This document shows positions 24,510 to 33,485 of a stretch of DNA of 64,000 bases, piece by piece. The position numbers and the translations under genes are program-made. Where the stretch lies: the NCBI RefSeq assembly GCF_000380505.1, contig NZ_AQYH01000017.1, positions 34,120 to 98,119 on the forward strand. The letters run 5' to 3'. The notes below the pieces were generated by a model, which worked only from the letters and a program-made list of their open reading frames with translations, made no database searches and was not told the origin of the DNA. This stretch comes from Kaistia granuli DSM 23481 (GTDB lineage Bacteria; Pseudomonadota; Alphaproteobacteria; Rhizobiales; Kaistiaceae). The stretch's first letter is position 1, and every line of letters begins with the position of its first letter.

Positions 24510-25715
24510 ATGACCGCCGCCAAGGCCCTCCAGGACGTCACCGTCCTGGATCTGAGCCATCTCCTGCAGGGCCCCTTCGCCACCCAGCTGCTCGCCGACA
24601 TGGGTGCGAATGTCATCAAGGTCGAGCGGCCGGGGCAGGGCGACCTGTTCCGCACGCTGACCTTCAACAACCGCTGGGTCGGCGGCACCGAGAGCCCGAA
24701 TTTCCTCGCCTGGAACCGCAACAAGCGTTCGCTGGCGCTCGATCTGAAGGCGCCCGAGGCGAAGGAGATCCTCTACAAGATCGCCGAGACGGCCGATGTC
24801 GTGGTGCAGAATTTCCGCCCCGGCGTGCTGGAGCGGCTCGGCTTCGGCTATGCCGATTTCGCCAAAATTAATCCGCGCATCATCTATTGCTCCGGGTCCG
24901 GCTATGGCGACAGCGGCCCGTACCTGTCCCGCCCCGGCCAGGACATGCTGATCCAGGGCCTGACCGGCATCGCCGCCGCCACCGGCCGTGGCGACGGCCC
25001 GCCGGTGCCGGTCGGCTCGGGCTTCTCCGACCAGGTCGGCGCCATGAACATGGTCTATGGCATCCTGTCGGCGCTCTACTGGCGCGAGCGCTCTGGCGAG
25101 GGCCAGGAGATCAAGGTCGACCTGCTCTCGGCCATGCTCGCGCATCAGGGCCAGGAAATGCTGATGGCGATGAACTTCCAGCAGGATTTCGTGCGGCCGA
25201 ATTCCGGCATCGGCCATCCCGGCATGGACGCGCCCTTTGGTGTCTATCCGACCTCGGACGGCTGGGTGACGGTGGCGATGAGCCCGTTCAAGCGCTTCGT
25301 CGGTGTGCTCGGCGACGACAGCCTGCTCGTCTACGACAATCCGAAGGACCTGTTCGACAAGCGCGACGAGATCTGGGAGAAGCTCGCGGCGCTCACCAAG
25401 GGCTGGACGACGGCCGACCTGATGCAGGCTTTGCTCGCCGTCGACATCTGGTGCGGCGAGGTGAAGACGCATCTGCAAGCCGAGCAGGACCCGCAGGTAA
25501 AGCATATCGGCGCGATCACCAGCTACGAGCACCCGACCGCCGGCACCGTCAAGGTGGTGGCGCCGGCCGTGAAGATGTCGAAGACGCCGTCCGAGATCGA
25601 GCGCCCGGCGCCGCGCATCGGCGAACATTCGCGCGAGATCCTGAAGGAATTCGGTTTTGACGCGGCAACGGTGGATGGTTTCATCGCCAAGGGCTCCGTC
25701 GCCGAAGTGAAATAG
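24510..25715 (+). CDS. CaiB/BaiF (family III) CoA-transferase
   Basis: A 401-residue family III CoA-transferase. The N-terminal signature is VLDLSHLLQGPFATQLLADM, and the catalytic aspartate that forms the acyl-enzyme is D145 in RPGQDMLIQG. The C-terminal half ends with the usual GEHSREILKEFGF. It moves CoA from a thioester to a carboxylic acid. As last gene of the operon it can activate the acid made by the lactonase. The start follows GAGGAA. Confidence 0.9.
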   Translation: MTAAKALQDVTVLDLSHLLQGPFATQLLADMGANVIKVERPGQGDLFRTLTFNNRWVGGTESPNFLAWNRNKRSLALDLKAPEAKEILYKIAETADVVVQNFRPGVLERLGFGYADFAKINPRIIYCSGSGYGDSGPYLSRPGQDMLIQGLTGIAAATGRGDGPPVPVGSGFSDQVGAMNMVYGILSALYWRERSGEGQEIKVDLLSAMLAHQGQEMLMAMNFQQDFVRPNSGIGHPGMDAPFGVYPTSDGWVTVAMSPFKRFVGVLGDDSLLVYDNPKDLFDKRDEIWEKLAALTKGWTTADLMQALLAVDIWCGEVKTHLQAEQDPQVKHIGAITSYEHPTAGTVKVVAPAVKMSKTPSEIERPAPRIGEHSREILKEFGFDAATVDGFIAKGSVAEVK

Positions 25716-25737
25716 GCCGGCCACCCGTCCAAACAGG

Positions 25738-25770
25738 AAAGCCCCGCGGCCGGCTGGCCGCGGGGCTTTT
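25738..25770. terminator. Bidirectional rho-independent terminator
   Basis: AAAGCCCCGCGGCC (25738-25751) pairs with GGCCGCGGGGCTTT (25756-25769) around GGCT, followed by T residues on the plus strand and preceded by A residues. It separates the CoA-transferase operon from the convergent system-2 importer. Confidence 0.92.
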
Positions 25771-25797
25771 GGTTGTCCAGGCCGCCGGGAGGCGGCG

Positions 25798-26610
25798 CTA
25801 CTTCAGCGCGCCGGCGGTCAGGCCACTGACGATCTTGCGCTGCAAGAGCATGAACACGATGACGATCGGCGTCACATAGATCACGGCATAGGTCATGATG
25901 CCGTTCCAGTCGGTGGTGTTCGGGCCCATGAAGTTCATCAGGCCGACAGTCGCCGTCTGCAGGTCCTCCTGCGAGATCATCGTGCGCGAATAGACATATT
26001 CGCCGAACGACTGCAGGAAGATCAGCACCGAGGTGACGAGGATGCCGTTGCGCGCCAGCGGCACGATGATGCGGAGGAAGGCGGTCAGGCGCGACGCGCC
26101 GTCGACCCGCGCCGCTTCCTCGAGCTCCTTCGGGATCTGCAGGAACGAGGTCCGGCAAAGCACGATGTAGAGCGGCAGCACCTTGGCCGTCTGGGCCAGG
26201 ATGACGGCGAAGCGCGGCGTCGCGATCAGGCCGATCTGGTTGAACAGCACGAAGATCGGCGTCGCCATCAGCGACGGCGGCAGCACCTGCATCATCAGGA
26301 TCAGGAACAGCACGACATCCATCCAGACGCCGCGCACGCGGGCCAGCGCATAGGCGCAGCCCGTGCCGATCAGCGCGGCGATCACCGTGGTGCCCGCCGC
26401 CACCACCAGCGAGTTCCACAGATAGACGTCCATCTTCTTGTCGACGAACACCTGGATGAAGTTGAACTGCGGATCGGTCGGCCAGAAGGTCGGTGGGTAG
26501 GTGAAGGTCTCCGACGACGGCTTGAAGGCGGTCAGATACATCCAGTAGAGCGGGAACAGGTAGATCGCCAGGAAGCCGAGCGCGATGGCGAAGAGAACGT
26601 AGCGTTTCAT
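25798..26610 (-). CDS. CUT1 ABC importer permease, MalG-like (system 2)
   Basis: A 270-residue membrane protein with six helices. The EAA loop is EEAARVDGASRLTAFLRIIV, and the C-terminus GLTAGALK is typical. The start at 26610 is preceded by GGAGAACCCC, which overlaps the stop codon of the upstream permease gene. It is the last gene of a five-gene operon that contains no ATPase. Confidence 0.9.
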   Translation of the reverse strand: MKRYVLFAIALGFLAIYLFPLYWMYLTAFKPSSETFTYPPTFWPTDPQFNFIQVFVDKKMDVYLWNSLVVAAGTTVIAALIGTGCAYALARVRGVWMDVVLFLILMMQVLPPSLMATPIFVLFNQIGLIATPRFAVILAQTAKVLPLYIVLCRTSFLQIPKELEEAARVDGASRLTAFLRIIVPLARNGILVTSVLIFLQSFGEYVYSRTMISQEDLQTATVGLMNFMGPNTTDWNGIMTYAVIYVTPIVIVFMLLQRKIVSGLTAGALK

Positions 26611-26620
26611 GGGGTTCTCC

Positions 26621-27523
26621 TCAGGCCCGGTATTCTTGACGCGTCGAGCGCACATAGAGGAAGGCGACGACGATGACGAAGCCGAGCATCAGCACCGAGA
26701 CGGCGCTGCCGGTGGCGATGTCGTAGTTCTGGAACGAGAGCTGCCAGGACCAGTATTGCGCGACATTCGACGAATTGGCCGGACCGCCCTGGGTCAGCGA
26801 GGCGAACAGGTCGAACTGCTGCAGCGTGAAGATAATGCCGAGGCAGACGACGGCGCCGATGGTCGAGCGCATCATCGGCAGCGTCATGTGCCAGAAGCGG
26901 CCCCACGGGCCGGCGCCATCAAGGGCCGCCGCCTCGTACATGTCCTTCGGAATGCCGGCGAGGCCGACCGAAAGCAGAATCATGTTGAACGGGATGCCGA
27001 GCCAGACATTGGCGATGATGACGGAATAGAGCGAGATCGCCGGCGTCGACAGCCAGAAGATCTTGTCGTCGATCAGGCCGGAGGAGATCAGCAGGTAGTT
27101 GAGCACGCCGAAGTCACCGGCAAACACCCACTTCCAGATCGCGCCGGCGACCAGCGCCGGGATGATCCAGGCCGCCAGGAACAGGCCGCGCAGATAGCTC
27201 GCGCCGAAGAAGTCCTGCTGGAAGAACAGCGCCAGCCCGAAGCCGATGGCGAGCTGGAAGACGATGCACAGGATCACGAAGATCGCCGTATTGGCCATGA
27301 TCGACCAGAATTCCGGCGCCGCGAACAGGGTGCGGTAGTTGGCCAGCCCGACAAAGGGCCGGATCAGGTCGCCGAGCGAGAACATGTCCACTTCCTGGAA
27401 GGACATGGCGATGTTGTAGATCAGCGGAAACGCCGAGAAGACGAAGAGATAGGCCAGAGCGAGGCTGGCCAGCGCGGCGTCGAAGCCGCGTCCGTCGCGG
27501 AGGCTGCGCAGAAGCGCCGACAT
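26621..27523 (-). CDS. CUT1 ABC importer permease, MalF-like (system 2)
   Basis: A 300-residue membrane protein with six predicted helices, the first at about 20-42. The EAA motif is YEAAALDGAGPWGRFWHMTL. AAGGAG lies before the ATG at 27523. A 32-bp REP-like palindrome separates it from the binding-protein gene upstream. It pairs with the MalG-like permease to form the translocation channel. Confidence 0.9.
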   Translation of the reverse strand: MSALLRSLRDGRGFDAALASLALAYLFVFSAFPLIYNIAMSFQEVDMFSLGDLIRPFVGLANYRTLFAAPEFWSIMANTAIFVILCIVFQLAIGFGLALFFQQDFFGASYLRGLFLAAWIIPALVAGAIWKWVFAGDFGVLNYLLISSGLIDDKIFWLSTPAISLYSVIIANVWLGIPFNMILLSVGLAGIPKDMYEAAALDGAGPWGRFWHMTLPMMRSTIGAVVCLGIIFTLQQFDLFASLTQGGPANSSNVAQYWSWQLSFQNYDIATGSAVSVLMLGFVIVVAFLYVRSTRQEYRA

Positions 27524-27568
27524 GGGCGGTCTCCTTAGTGGGCTTTGGGGTTCGCCGCTGAAAATCAG

Positions 27569-27600
27569 CCGTCATCCCGGGCCGGAGCCGGGGATGACGG
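27569..27600. repeat. Short REP-like palindrome (copy B)
   Basis: CCGTCATCCC (27569-27578) and GGGATGACGG (27591-27600) form a perfect 10-bp outer stem. It contains a full predicted IS110 target, CGTCATCCCGGG (27570-27581), in minus orientation. It lies between the system-2 binding-protein and permease genes. Confidence 0.85.
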
Positions 27601-27619
27601 CATTGGCTGGCGCGAACGC

Positions 27620-28840
27620 CTACTTCTTGACGATGCCGTCGATCGTCGACTGCGCGGTGGTCAGCGCGGTCTTGGCGTCTGCCTGGTGCGTCAGCGCCTG
27701 CTGGATGGCGGTCGAGATCGCCTTGGAGATCTTGGCCCAATCCGGCGACGGACCGCGGGCGCGGGCATACTTCATCGATTCCGCGAACACGGCGTACTGC
27801 GCCGGCCACTTCGGATCCTTGGCCTCGACCGGATAGGAGGGCACGAAGCCGAACTCGTTCCAGACGCGCGGCATCTGCGAGTACATGTATTCGAGATACA
27901 TGAACGCCTCTTTCGGATGCTGCGACTTGGCGAAGATCACATTGTTGCCTTCGCCGAGCGCCGAGGCGCGGGTATCGCCCTGCTTCTCGATCGGCAGCAG
28001 TGCGACGCGGTAGTCGAACTTGGCGTCCTTCGACATGCGGGGCAGCTCCCACGGGCCGGAAATGCCCATGGCGGCGTTCTGCGCGTTGAAGGTGGCCATC
28101 GAATCGTACTGGCCGCGGATCAGCGTGTCGGGCGAAGCGAGCTTCTCGTCGATGATCTTCTGCCAGACTTCCAGCGCGCGCACGGCGCCGTCATCGGCGA
28201 TGTGGTCGAAATCGGCGCCGGTCGACTGCGCCCAGGGCAGGAACTGGAAGGTGCCTTCCTCGTTCGAATTGGCCGAGAAGGCCAGGCCGTAGACGTTCTT
28301 CGCCGGGTCGGTCAGCTTCTTCGCCGTCTCGTAGAGCTCCTGCCAGGTCTGCGGCGGCTTGTCCGGATCCAGGCCGGCGGCCTTGAACATGTCGGCGTTG
28401 TAGTAGAGCGCGATGGTGTTGGAACCGCGCGGCAGGCCGTAGATCTTGCCGTCCCAGGTGACGGTCGAGAGCGGGCCCGGGAAGATCTTCGAGGTATCGA
28501 CGATCTCTGATTCGGCAATGTAGGGCGTCAGGTCGAGCAGCGCGCCCTTGGCCGACAGGAACGGCGTGTTGGGATTGTCGACATAGGCGACGTCGGGAGT
28601 CGTGCCGGTGGCGACGGCGCGCATCACGTCATTGGCCCAGTCGGCGAACTCGACGCGCTTGATGTTGATCTTGATGTCGGGGTGGAGCTTCATGAACTCG
28701 TCCGCCATCACGTAGTTGTAGCCGGGGTCGGCCTGGCGATCGATGGTCCAGACATTGAGCTCGACCGGCTCCGCCGATGCGGCGGCCGTCAGCGCCAGAA
28801 CGCCCGCGGCGCCCAGCCAGTATTTCGCAAAATTCGCCAT
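27620..28840 (-). CDS. CUT1 ABC importer, periplasmic substrate-binding protein (system 2)
   Basis: A 406-residue protein. The signal peptide spans about 1-23 (GVLALTAAASA, then EPVEL). Family 1 solute-binding protein features include GTTPDVAYVD and YGLPRGSNTIALYYN. The start follows GGAGGAAAACG. It is co-transcribed with a sugar isomerase and a Gfo/Idh oxidoreductase, so the ligand is probably a monosaccharide, disaccharide or cyclitol. The exact substrate is not readable. Confidence 0.9.
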   Translation of the reverse strand: MANFAKYWLGAAGVLALTAAASAEPVELNVWTIDRQADPGYNYVMADEFMKLHPDIKINIKRVEFADWANDVMRAVATGTTPDVAYVDNPNTPFLSAKGALLDLTPYIAESEIVDTSKIFPGPLSTVTWDGKIYGLPRGSNTIALYYNADMFKAAGLDPDKPPQTWQELYETAKKLTDPAKNVYGLAFSANSNEEGTFQFLPWAQSTGADFDHIADDGAVRALEVWQKIIDEKLASPDTLIRGQYDSMATFNAQNAAMGISGPWELPRMSKDAKFDYRVALLPIEKQGDTRASALGEGNNVIFAKSQHPKEAFMYLEYMYSQMPRVWNEFGFVPSYPVEAKDPKWPAQYAVFAESMKYARARGPSPDWAKISKAISTAIQQALTHQADAKTALTTAQSTIDGIVKK

Positions 28841-28911
28841 CGTTTTCCTCCATGGTGGCGAGCAATCGAACCCACGCTCCTCCCGCGTGGCGGGGCAATC
28901 GCCCCGGCGGT

Positions 28912-28932
28912 CCCCGCCGGAACCCGGCGGGG
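28912..28932 (-). other. Intercistronic GC hairpin between isomerase and binding-protein genes
   Basis: CCCCGCCGG (28912-28920) pairs with CCGGCGGGG (28924-28932) around a 3-nt loop. A second small hairpin (GGGGC-AATC-GCCCC) lies just beside it, at 28892-28905. Position in the gap suggests RNA processing or stabilisation rather than termination. Confidence 0.45.
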
Positions 28933-28956
28933 TAGTCTCGTCCGGTCAGTGAGGGA

Positions 28957-29865
28957 TCAGGCCGGATTGGGGATGAAGGCCATGCCGCCGCGAGCTTCCT
29001 TCAGGAAGTTGAGCGACTTGACCTGGCCAGTCATCTCGAGCGCGTTGCGGTAGACCGGATCATGCCAGCCCTCGATGTCGATCGTGCCGGTATAGCCGGA
29101 GAGGCGAAGCTCGCTGATGATCCGCGTCCAGTCGCTGTCGCCGAAGCCAGGCGAGCGCATCTGCACGAAGGGATGCTTGCCGAAGATGCCGCTCTCGCGG
29201 ATGACGTCCCAGCGGATCGTCGCGTCCTTGCCGTGCACGTGGAAGATCTTCGGCGCCCATTTTCGGATCTGCGGGATCGGGTCGATCAGATAGACCATCT
29301 GATGGCACGGCTCCCATTCGAGGCCGATATTGTCGTCCGGCGTCTCGTTGAAGATCAGCTCCCAGGCGTCGGGATTGTGGGCGATGTTCCAGTCACCGGT
29401 CGCCCAGTTGCCGTCCATGGCGCAATTCTCGAAGGCGAGACGCACACCCTTGTCGCTCGCGCGCTTGGCGAGCTCGCTCCACACTTCCTTGTAGCGCGGC
29501 AGGCTCTCCTCGATCGACTTGCCGCGAATGCGGCCGGTGAAGCCGGCGATCGTCTTGGCGCCGAACAGGTGGGCGTTGTCGATCAGCGTCTTCCAGCCTT
29601 CGAGCGTCTCGCGGTCGATGTCGGTGGTCTCGAGCGGGTTGCCGAACATGCCGAGCGTATCGATTTTCACGTCGGCGTCGCCGATCGCTTCCTTCAACTC
29701 GGCCGCCAGCTTCGGAATATCCTTGCCGCCGAGGGTCTGCCAGAAGAACGGCTCGATGGATTCGAAGCCGAGCGGCAGGATCTGCTTCACGTAGGCGGCC
29801 GGATCGGGGAGGTTCCCCTTGATCATCGTGCCGATGCGGATGTCGAGGACGGGATTGGTGGTCAC
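28957..29865 (-). CDS. Sugar phosphate isomerase/epimerase (TIM barrel, xylose-isomerase-like)
   Basis: A 302-residue AP-endonuclease-2/IolE-type barrel. The usual metal ligands can be placed in FENCAMDGNW (Glu), GLEWEPCHQ (Glu and His), IFHVHGKDA (His) and DIEGWHDP (Glu). It starts with GTG at 29865 after GAAGGAA, and that ribosome site overlaps the stop of the upstream oxidoreductase gene. The family covers isomerases, epimerases and dehydratases of sugars and inositols. Together with the Gfo/Idh enzyme it suggests a keto-sugar or inosose intermediate. Confidence 0.87.
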   Translation of the reverse strand: MTTNPVLDIRIGTMIKGNLPDPAAYVKQILPLGFESIEPFFWQTLGGKDIPKLAAELKEAIGDADVKIDTLGMFGNPLETTDIDRETLEGWKTLIDNAHLFGAKTIAGFTGRIRGKSIEESLPRYKEVWSELAKRASDKGVRLAFENCAMDGNWATGDWNIAHNPDAWELIFNETPDDNIGLEWEPCHQMVYLIDPIPQIRKWAPKIFHVHGKDATIRWDVIRESGIFGKHPFVQMRSPGFGDSDWTRIISELRLSGYTGTIDIEGWHDPVYRNALEMTGQVKSLNFLKEARGGMAFIPNPA

Positions 29866-29877
29866 GGCGTCTTTCCT

Positions 29878-30912
29878 TCAGATCGAAATGTCGATGCGAC
29901 GTCCGGTTTCGGCGCTCTCGATCGCACCGAAGACCATGGCGAGGCTCTTGATGTTCTGGTGGCCGACCGTTTCCGGCTCCGGCCCGCCGCGGGTCGCGGC
30001 GATGAAGTCCTGCATGACCCCGAGGTGGCCACCCGTCCGGTCGGACGTTCCGAGGGGAGGAATCTCGGTGGCGGCCACCTCAGAGAACAGGCCGGAGATC
30101 GGCTTGCCATTTCCTTGGCCTGCGATCTCGGCGCGAATGTCCTGATGCCCGTCCCAGACGAGCGTTCCCTTGGTGCCGATGATGCGCCAGGCCGATTCCC
30201 AGCTCGTCATCAGCCCGTCGGCGCACCAGCTGCCGCGGTAGTTGAAGATCACGCCGTCGCCGAGCTCGAAGATCGCCGCGGCCGAGGAGCCCTGCTTGTA
30301 CCAGGAGTTCCTGGGGTTCCATTCGCGGCAATAGACGGCTTCCGGCGCGGTGCCCGACATGAAGCGGGCGGCGTCGAAGGTGTGGATCGCCATGTCGAGC
30401 AGCAGCACATGGTCCATCTGCTCGCGAAAGCCGCCGAAATGCGGGGCGAGGAAGAAATCGCAATGGATCGAGGTGACGTCGCCGATGGCGCCGTTCTCGA
30501 TGGCGTGGCGGATGCGGCGCACGCCTTCGAGATAGCGGCGGTTCTGCACGACGACATGCAGCTTGCCGGCCGCCTTGGCGCGGGCGATCAGGTCGCGCGC
30601 CTGGTCGAGCGTCTCGGCCATCGGCTTCTCGGACAGTACATGGCAGCCGGCGGCGAGCGCCGTCGAGACGATGTGGTGTCGGGCGGTGGGGATGACGACG
30701 TCGAAGACGAGGTCCGGCTTCGCCTCGGCGATCAGCTGCTCGATGCTCGTCGCGATGACGATGTCGCCGAGCTCGAACTCGGCCGCGCGGGCACGGGCCG
30801 CGTCGGGGTTGATGTCGGCGAGGCCGACGATTTTCAGATCATCGATGGTCTTGGCGGCTTCGAGCCAGGCACGGCTCATCGCTCCGCAACCGATCAAGAC
30901 GGCGCGCTGCAT
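29878..30912 (-). CDS. Gfo/Idh/MocA-family NAD(P)-dependent oxidoreductase
   Basis: A 344-residue protein. The N-terminal Rossmann domain begins VLIGCGAMSRAW. The conserved SEKPMAETLDQA carries the EKP catalytic lysine (about residue 95), and the LLLDMAIHTFDAARF stretch (about 178-192) holds the aspartate and histidine of the active site. The start at 30912 follows GGAGGAG; earlier codons in frame lie in the operator region. It is the first gene of the LacI-controlled operon and should oxidise a sugar or polyol hydroxyl. Confidence 0.9.
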   Translation of the reverse strand: MQRAVLIGCGAMSRAWLEAAKTIDDLKIVGLADINPDAARARAAEFELGDIVIATSIEQLIAEAKPDLVFDVVIPTARHHIVSTALAAGCHVLSEKPMAETLDQARDLIARAKAAGKLHVVVQNRRYLEGVRRIRHAIENGAIGDVTSIHCDFFLAPHFGGFREQMDHVLLLDMAIHTFDAARFMSGTAPEAVYCREWNPRNSWYKQGSSAAAIFELGDGVIFNYRGSWCADGLMTSWESAWRIIGTKGTLVWDGHQDIRAEIAGQGNGKPISGLFSEVAATEIPPLGTSDRTGGHLGVMQDFIAATRGGPEPETVGHQNIKSLAMVFGAIESAETGRRIDISI

Positions 30913-30951
30913 TCCAATGCTCCTCCCACGGCCCATGTCCTCATTCGTTGC

Positions 30952-30969
30952 ACCGCAAACGTTTACGGT
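30952..30969. promoter_or_regulatory. LacI-type operator 1
   Basis: ACCGCAAACGTTTACGGT is an 18-bp palindrome with a single mismatched pair, centred on AACGTT. It lies 40-57 bp upstream of the Gfo/Idh start in the divergent region with the LacI gene. Confidence 0.8.
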
Positions 30970-30984
30970 GCGATGCAACAGGGC

Positions 30985-30998
30985 CGTAAACGTTTACG
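30985..30998. promoter_or_regulatory. LacI-type operator 2
   Basis: CGTAAACGTTTACG is a perfect 14-bp palindrome with the central CG of LacI-family sites. Its centre is 31 bp (about three helical turns) from operator 1, so two repressor dimers could bind the same face of the helix. Confidence 0.85.
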
Positions 30999-31141
30999 AT
31001 GACACCGTATTGAGGTACGCTTGTCAAGATCCCGATTGCTGGACCGCCGGAGTCCGCACTCGCGGAGGTGGTGCACGCGGCGTCACAAATGATGTACGCA
31101 AGGCGGGTCGCTACGGCGGCTGGGGAAGGGGAGGCAGACTG

Positions 31142-32173
31142 GTGAGCATCAAGGCTCTGGCGCAGCACCTGAATATCTCGATCGGCACGGTATCGCGCGC
31201 GCTGAACGGTCGTGCCGACGTCAATCCGGAGACGCGCAAGCGTGTGCTCGCGGCGGCCGAGGCGCTCGGCTATGTGCCGAACCAGTCCGGCCGCAGCCTG
31301 CGCCAGGGCACGACCAATGTCATCGGTTTCACCATCGAGACCAATATCGAGACCAAGTCGCAGGGCGACACCTTCTTCATGAGCGTGTTCGACGGCGTGC
31401 AGACCGTCTTCGCCCGCCACCAGCTCGACCTCGTCGTGCTGCCATGCTCCTCGGAGGATGACCCGTTCGACCATGTCCGCCGCGTCGTCTCGCGCCAGTT
31501 CGTCGATGGTCTGTTCATCTCGGCGACGCAGCGCGTCGATCCGCGCATCGATTTCCTGATCGAGCGCGGCATTCCCTTCGTGACGCTCGGGCGCAGCCAG
31601 TCCGGCGGCGAGCATTCCTGGATCGACATGGATTTCGAGGGGGTCGCGGCGGGCGCCGTCGCCCGGCTGGTGGCGCGCGGCCATCGCCGCATCGCGCTCG
31701 CCAACACGGCAAGCGGCATCAATCTGAGCTACATCTTCGAGGATTCGTACCGTCGCGCACTGGCCGAGCACGGCATCGACTATGATCCGGACATCGTGAT
31801 GCGGGGCGAGATCACCGAGCGTGGCGGCTACGCCATCTGCGACCGGCTGCTCGCCCTGCCGGATCGCCCGACGGCGGTCGTGCTCGTCAACGAGAGCCTG
31901 GCGATCGGCATCTATCGTCGCCTGCACGACGCGGGGCTGATGCCCGGCCGCGACATGGCGATCATCGGGCTCCGGCAGAGCCCGCAGGCGCGATTCCTGT
32001 CGCCGACGCTGACCTGCCACCGGCTGTCGCTGCATGATGTCGGCGTCGAGCTGGCGCAGTCGCTGCTCGCCACCATGCCGGCCTATCGCGACCACTATCC
32101 GCAGGGCGTCACGCAGAAGATCTGGCCGATGGAGCTGGTGCCGGGCGAGAGCGATCCGCCGCTCGGCGGCTGA
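31142..32173 (+). CDS. LacI-family transcriptional regulator
   Basis: A 343-residue protein. The N-terminal LacI helix-turn-helix and hinge begin with the start codon itself (SIKALAQHLNISIGTVSRAL), followed by a type-1 periplasmic-binding effector domain. The start is GTG at 31142, about 8 bp after GGGGAGG. It is divergent from the Gfo/Idh-isomerase-importer operon, and two AAACGTTT palindromes lie between, so it very likely represses that operon. The inducer should be the imported sugar or a product of it. Confidence 0.9.
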   Translation: MSIKALAQHLNISIGTVSRALNGRADVNPETRKRVLAAAEALGYVPNQSGRSLRQGTTNVIGFTIETNIETKSQGDTFFMSVFDGVQTVFARHQLDLVVLPCSSEDDPFDHVRRVVSRQFVDGLFISATQRVDPRIDFLIERGIPFVTLGRSQSGGEHSWIDMDFEGVAAGAVARLVARGHRRIALANTASGINLSYIFEDSYRRALAEHGIDYDPDIVMRGEITERGGYAICDRLLALPDRPTAVVLVNESLAIGIYRRLHDAGLMPGRDMAIIGLRQSPQARFLSPTLTCHRLSLHDVGVELAQSLLATMPAYRDHYPQGVTQKIWPMELVPGESDPPLGG

Positions 32174-32250
32174 GCCGGCATCCGGCCCGCCTTGCCAGGG
32201 GCGAGTCCCTGCCCTAGAACAAAGCATGAACTTTGTTGGGAAGACGGCCG

Positions 32251-33483
32251 ATGAACCTGCGTGAAAAGCTCACGATCCTGGCCGACGCGGCCAAATATGA
32301 CGCCTCCTGCGCCTCGAGCGGCTCCGACCGCAAGCATGCCGCGCCCGGCCCGGACGGCAAGGGTGGCATCGGTTCGACCGAAGGCATGGGCATCTGCCAT
32401 TCCTACGCGCCGGATGGGCGCTGCATCTCGCTGCTCAAGATCCTCCTCACCAATGCCTGCAGCTTCGACTGCCTCTATTGCGTCAACCGCGCCTCGTCCA
32501 ACGTGCCGCGCGCCCGCTTCACCGTGGCGGAAGTGGTCAAGCTGACGCTCGACTTCTATCGGCGCAACTATATCGAGGGATTGTTCCTCTCCTCCGGCAT
32601 CCTGCGCGATCCCGACTACACGATGGAGCAGGTAGTGGCGGTGGCGCGCTCGCTCCGGGTCGAGCACGGCTTTCGCGGCTACATCCATCTGAAGACCATT
32701 CCGGAGGCGAGCGAGGCGCTGATCACCGAGGCGGGGCTCCATGCCGACCGCCTGTCGATCAATATCGAGCTGCCGACCGAGACGGCGCTCAAGGCGCTGG
32801 CGCCGGAAAAGAGCGTCCCCTCGATCCGCCGCACCATGGGGCGGCTGCGGCTCAAGCTCGACGAGGCGAAGTCGGAGCAGCACCTGAAGCATGCGCCGCG
32901 CTTCGCGCCGGCCGGGCAGAGCACGCAGATGATCGTCGGCGCCGACGCGGCGACCGACCGCTCGATCCTCGACCTCTCCGCCAATCTCTACGGCTCCTAT
33001 GGCTTGAAGCGGGTCTACTACTCCGCCTTCAGCCCGATCCCGGATGCGAGCCGCAAGCTGCCGCCGGCCGCGCCGCCGCTGCTGCGGGAGCACCGGCTCT
33101 ACCAGGCCGACTGGCTGCTGCGCTTCTACGGCTTCTCGGCCGACGAGATCGGCGGCGCGTCGGGCATGCTCGATCTCGACATCGACCCGAAGCTCGCCTG
33201 GGCGCTGGGTCATCGCGACCGCTTCCCCGTCGATCTGAACCGGGCCGGCCGCGAGACGATGCTGCGGGTGCCGGGCCTGGGCGCGAAAACGGTCGACCGG
33301 CTGATCGTGGCGCGCCGGCATCGCACGCTGCGGCGCGAGGATCTCGGCCGGCTGCGCCTGCCGCTCGGCAAGATCCTGCCCTTCGTCGAACTGGGGGACC
33401 ACCGGCCGACGCGCCTCCTCGATTCCGACCGCCTCGCGGCGATGCTGCGCCCGCGCCCGGCGCAGATCGAGCTGCCGTTCTAG
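32251..33483 (+). CDS. Putative DNA modification/repair radical SAM protein
   Basis: A 410-residue protein. The iron-sulfur cluster motif CSFDCLYC gives C70, C74 and C77, followed by a radical-SAM barrel. A C-terminal helix-hairpin-helix-like segment (LNRAGRETMLRVPGLGAKTV) suggests DNA binding. This matches the uncharacterised radical-SAM family that is regularly paired with UdgX. The next gene starts 2 bp downstream, so the two are coupled. No reaction has been established for the family as far as I know. Confidence 0.85.
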   Translation: MNLREKLTILADAAKYDASCASSGSDRKHAAPGPDGKGGIGSTEGMGICHSYAPDGRCISLLKILLTNACSFDCLYCVNRASSNVPRARFTVAEVVKLTLDFYRRNYIEGLFLSSGILRDPDYTMEQVVAVARSLRVEHGFRGYIHLKTIPEASEALITEAGLHADRLSINIELPTETALKALAPEKSVPSIRRTMGRLRLKLDEAKSEQHLKHAPRFAPAGQSTQMIVGADAATDRSILDLSANLYGSYGLKRVYYSAFSPIPDASRKLPPAAPPLLREHRLYQADWLLRFYGFSADEIGGASGMLDLDIDPKLAWALGHRDRFPVDLNRAGRETMLRVPGLGAKTVDRLIVARRHRTLRREDLGRLRLPLGKILPFVELGDHRPTRLLDSDRLAAMLRPRPAQIELPF

Positions 33484-33485
33484 CC

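Noticed and set aside
32478..33485. Upstream extension of udgX into the radical-SAM gene
   Set aside because: The frame is open but the sequence is low-complexity until the ATG at 33486. The radical-SAM gene in the other frame has its cysteine motif and ends 2 bp before that ATG.
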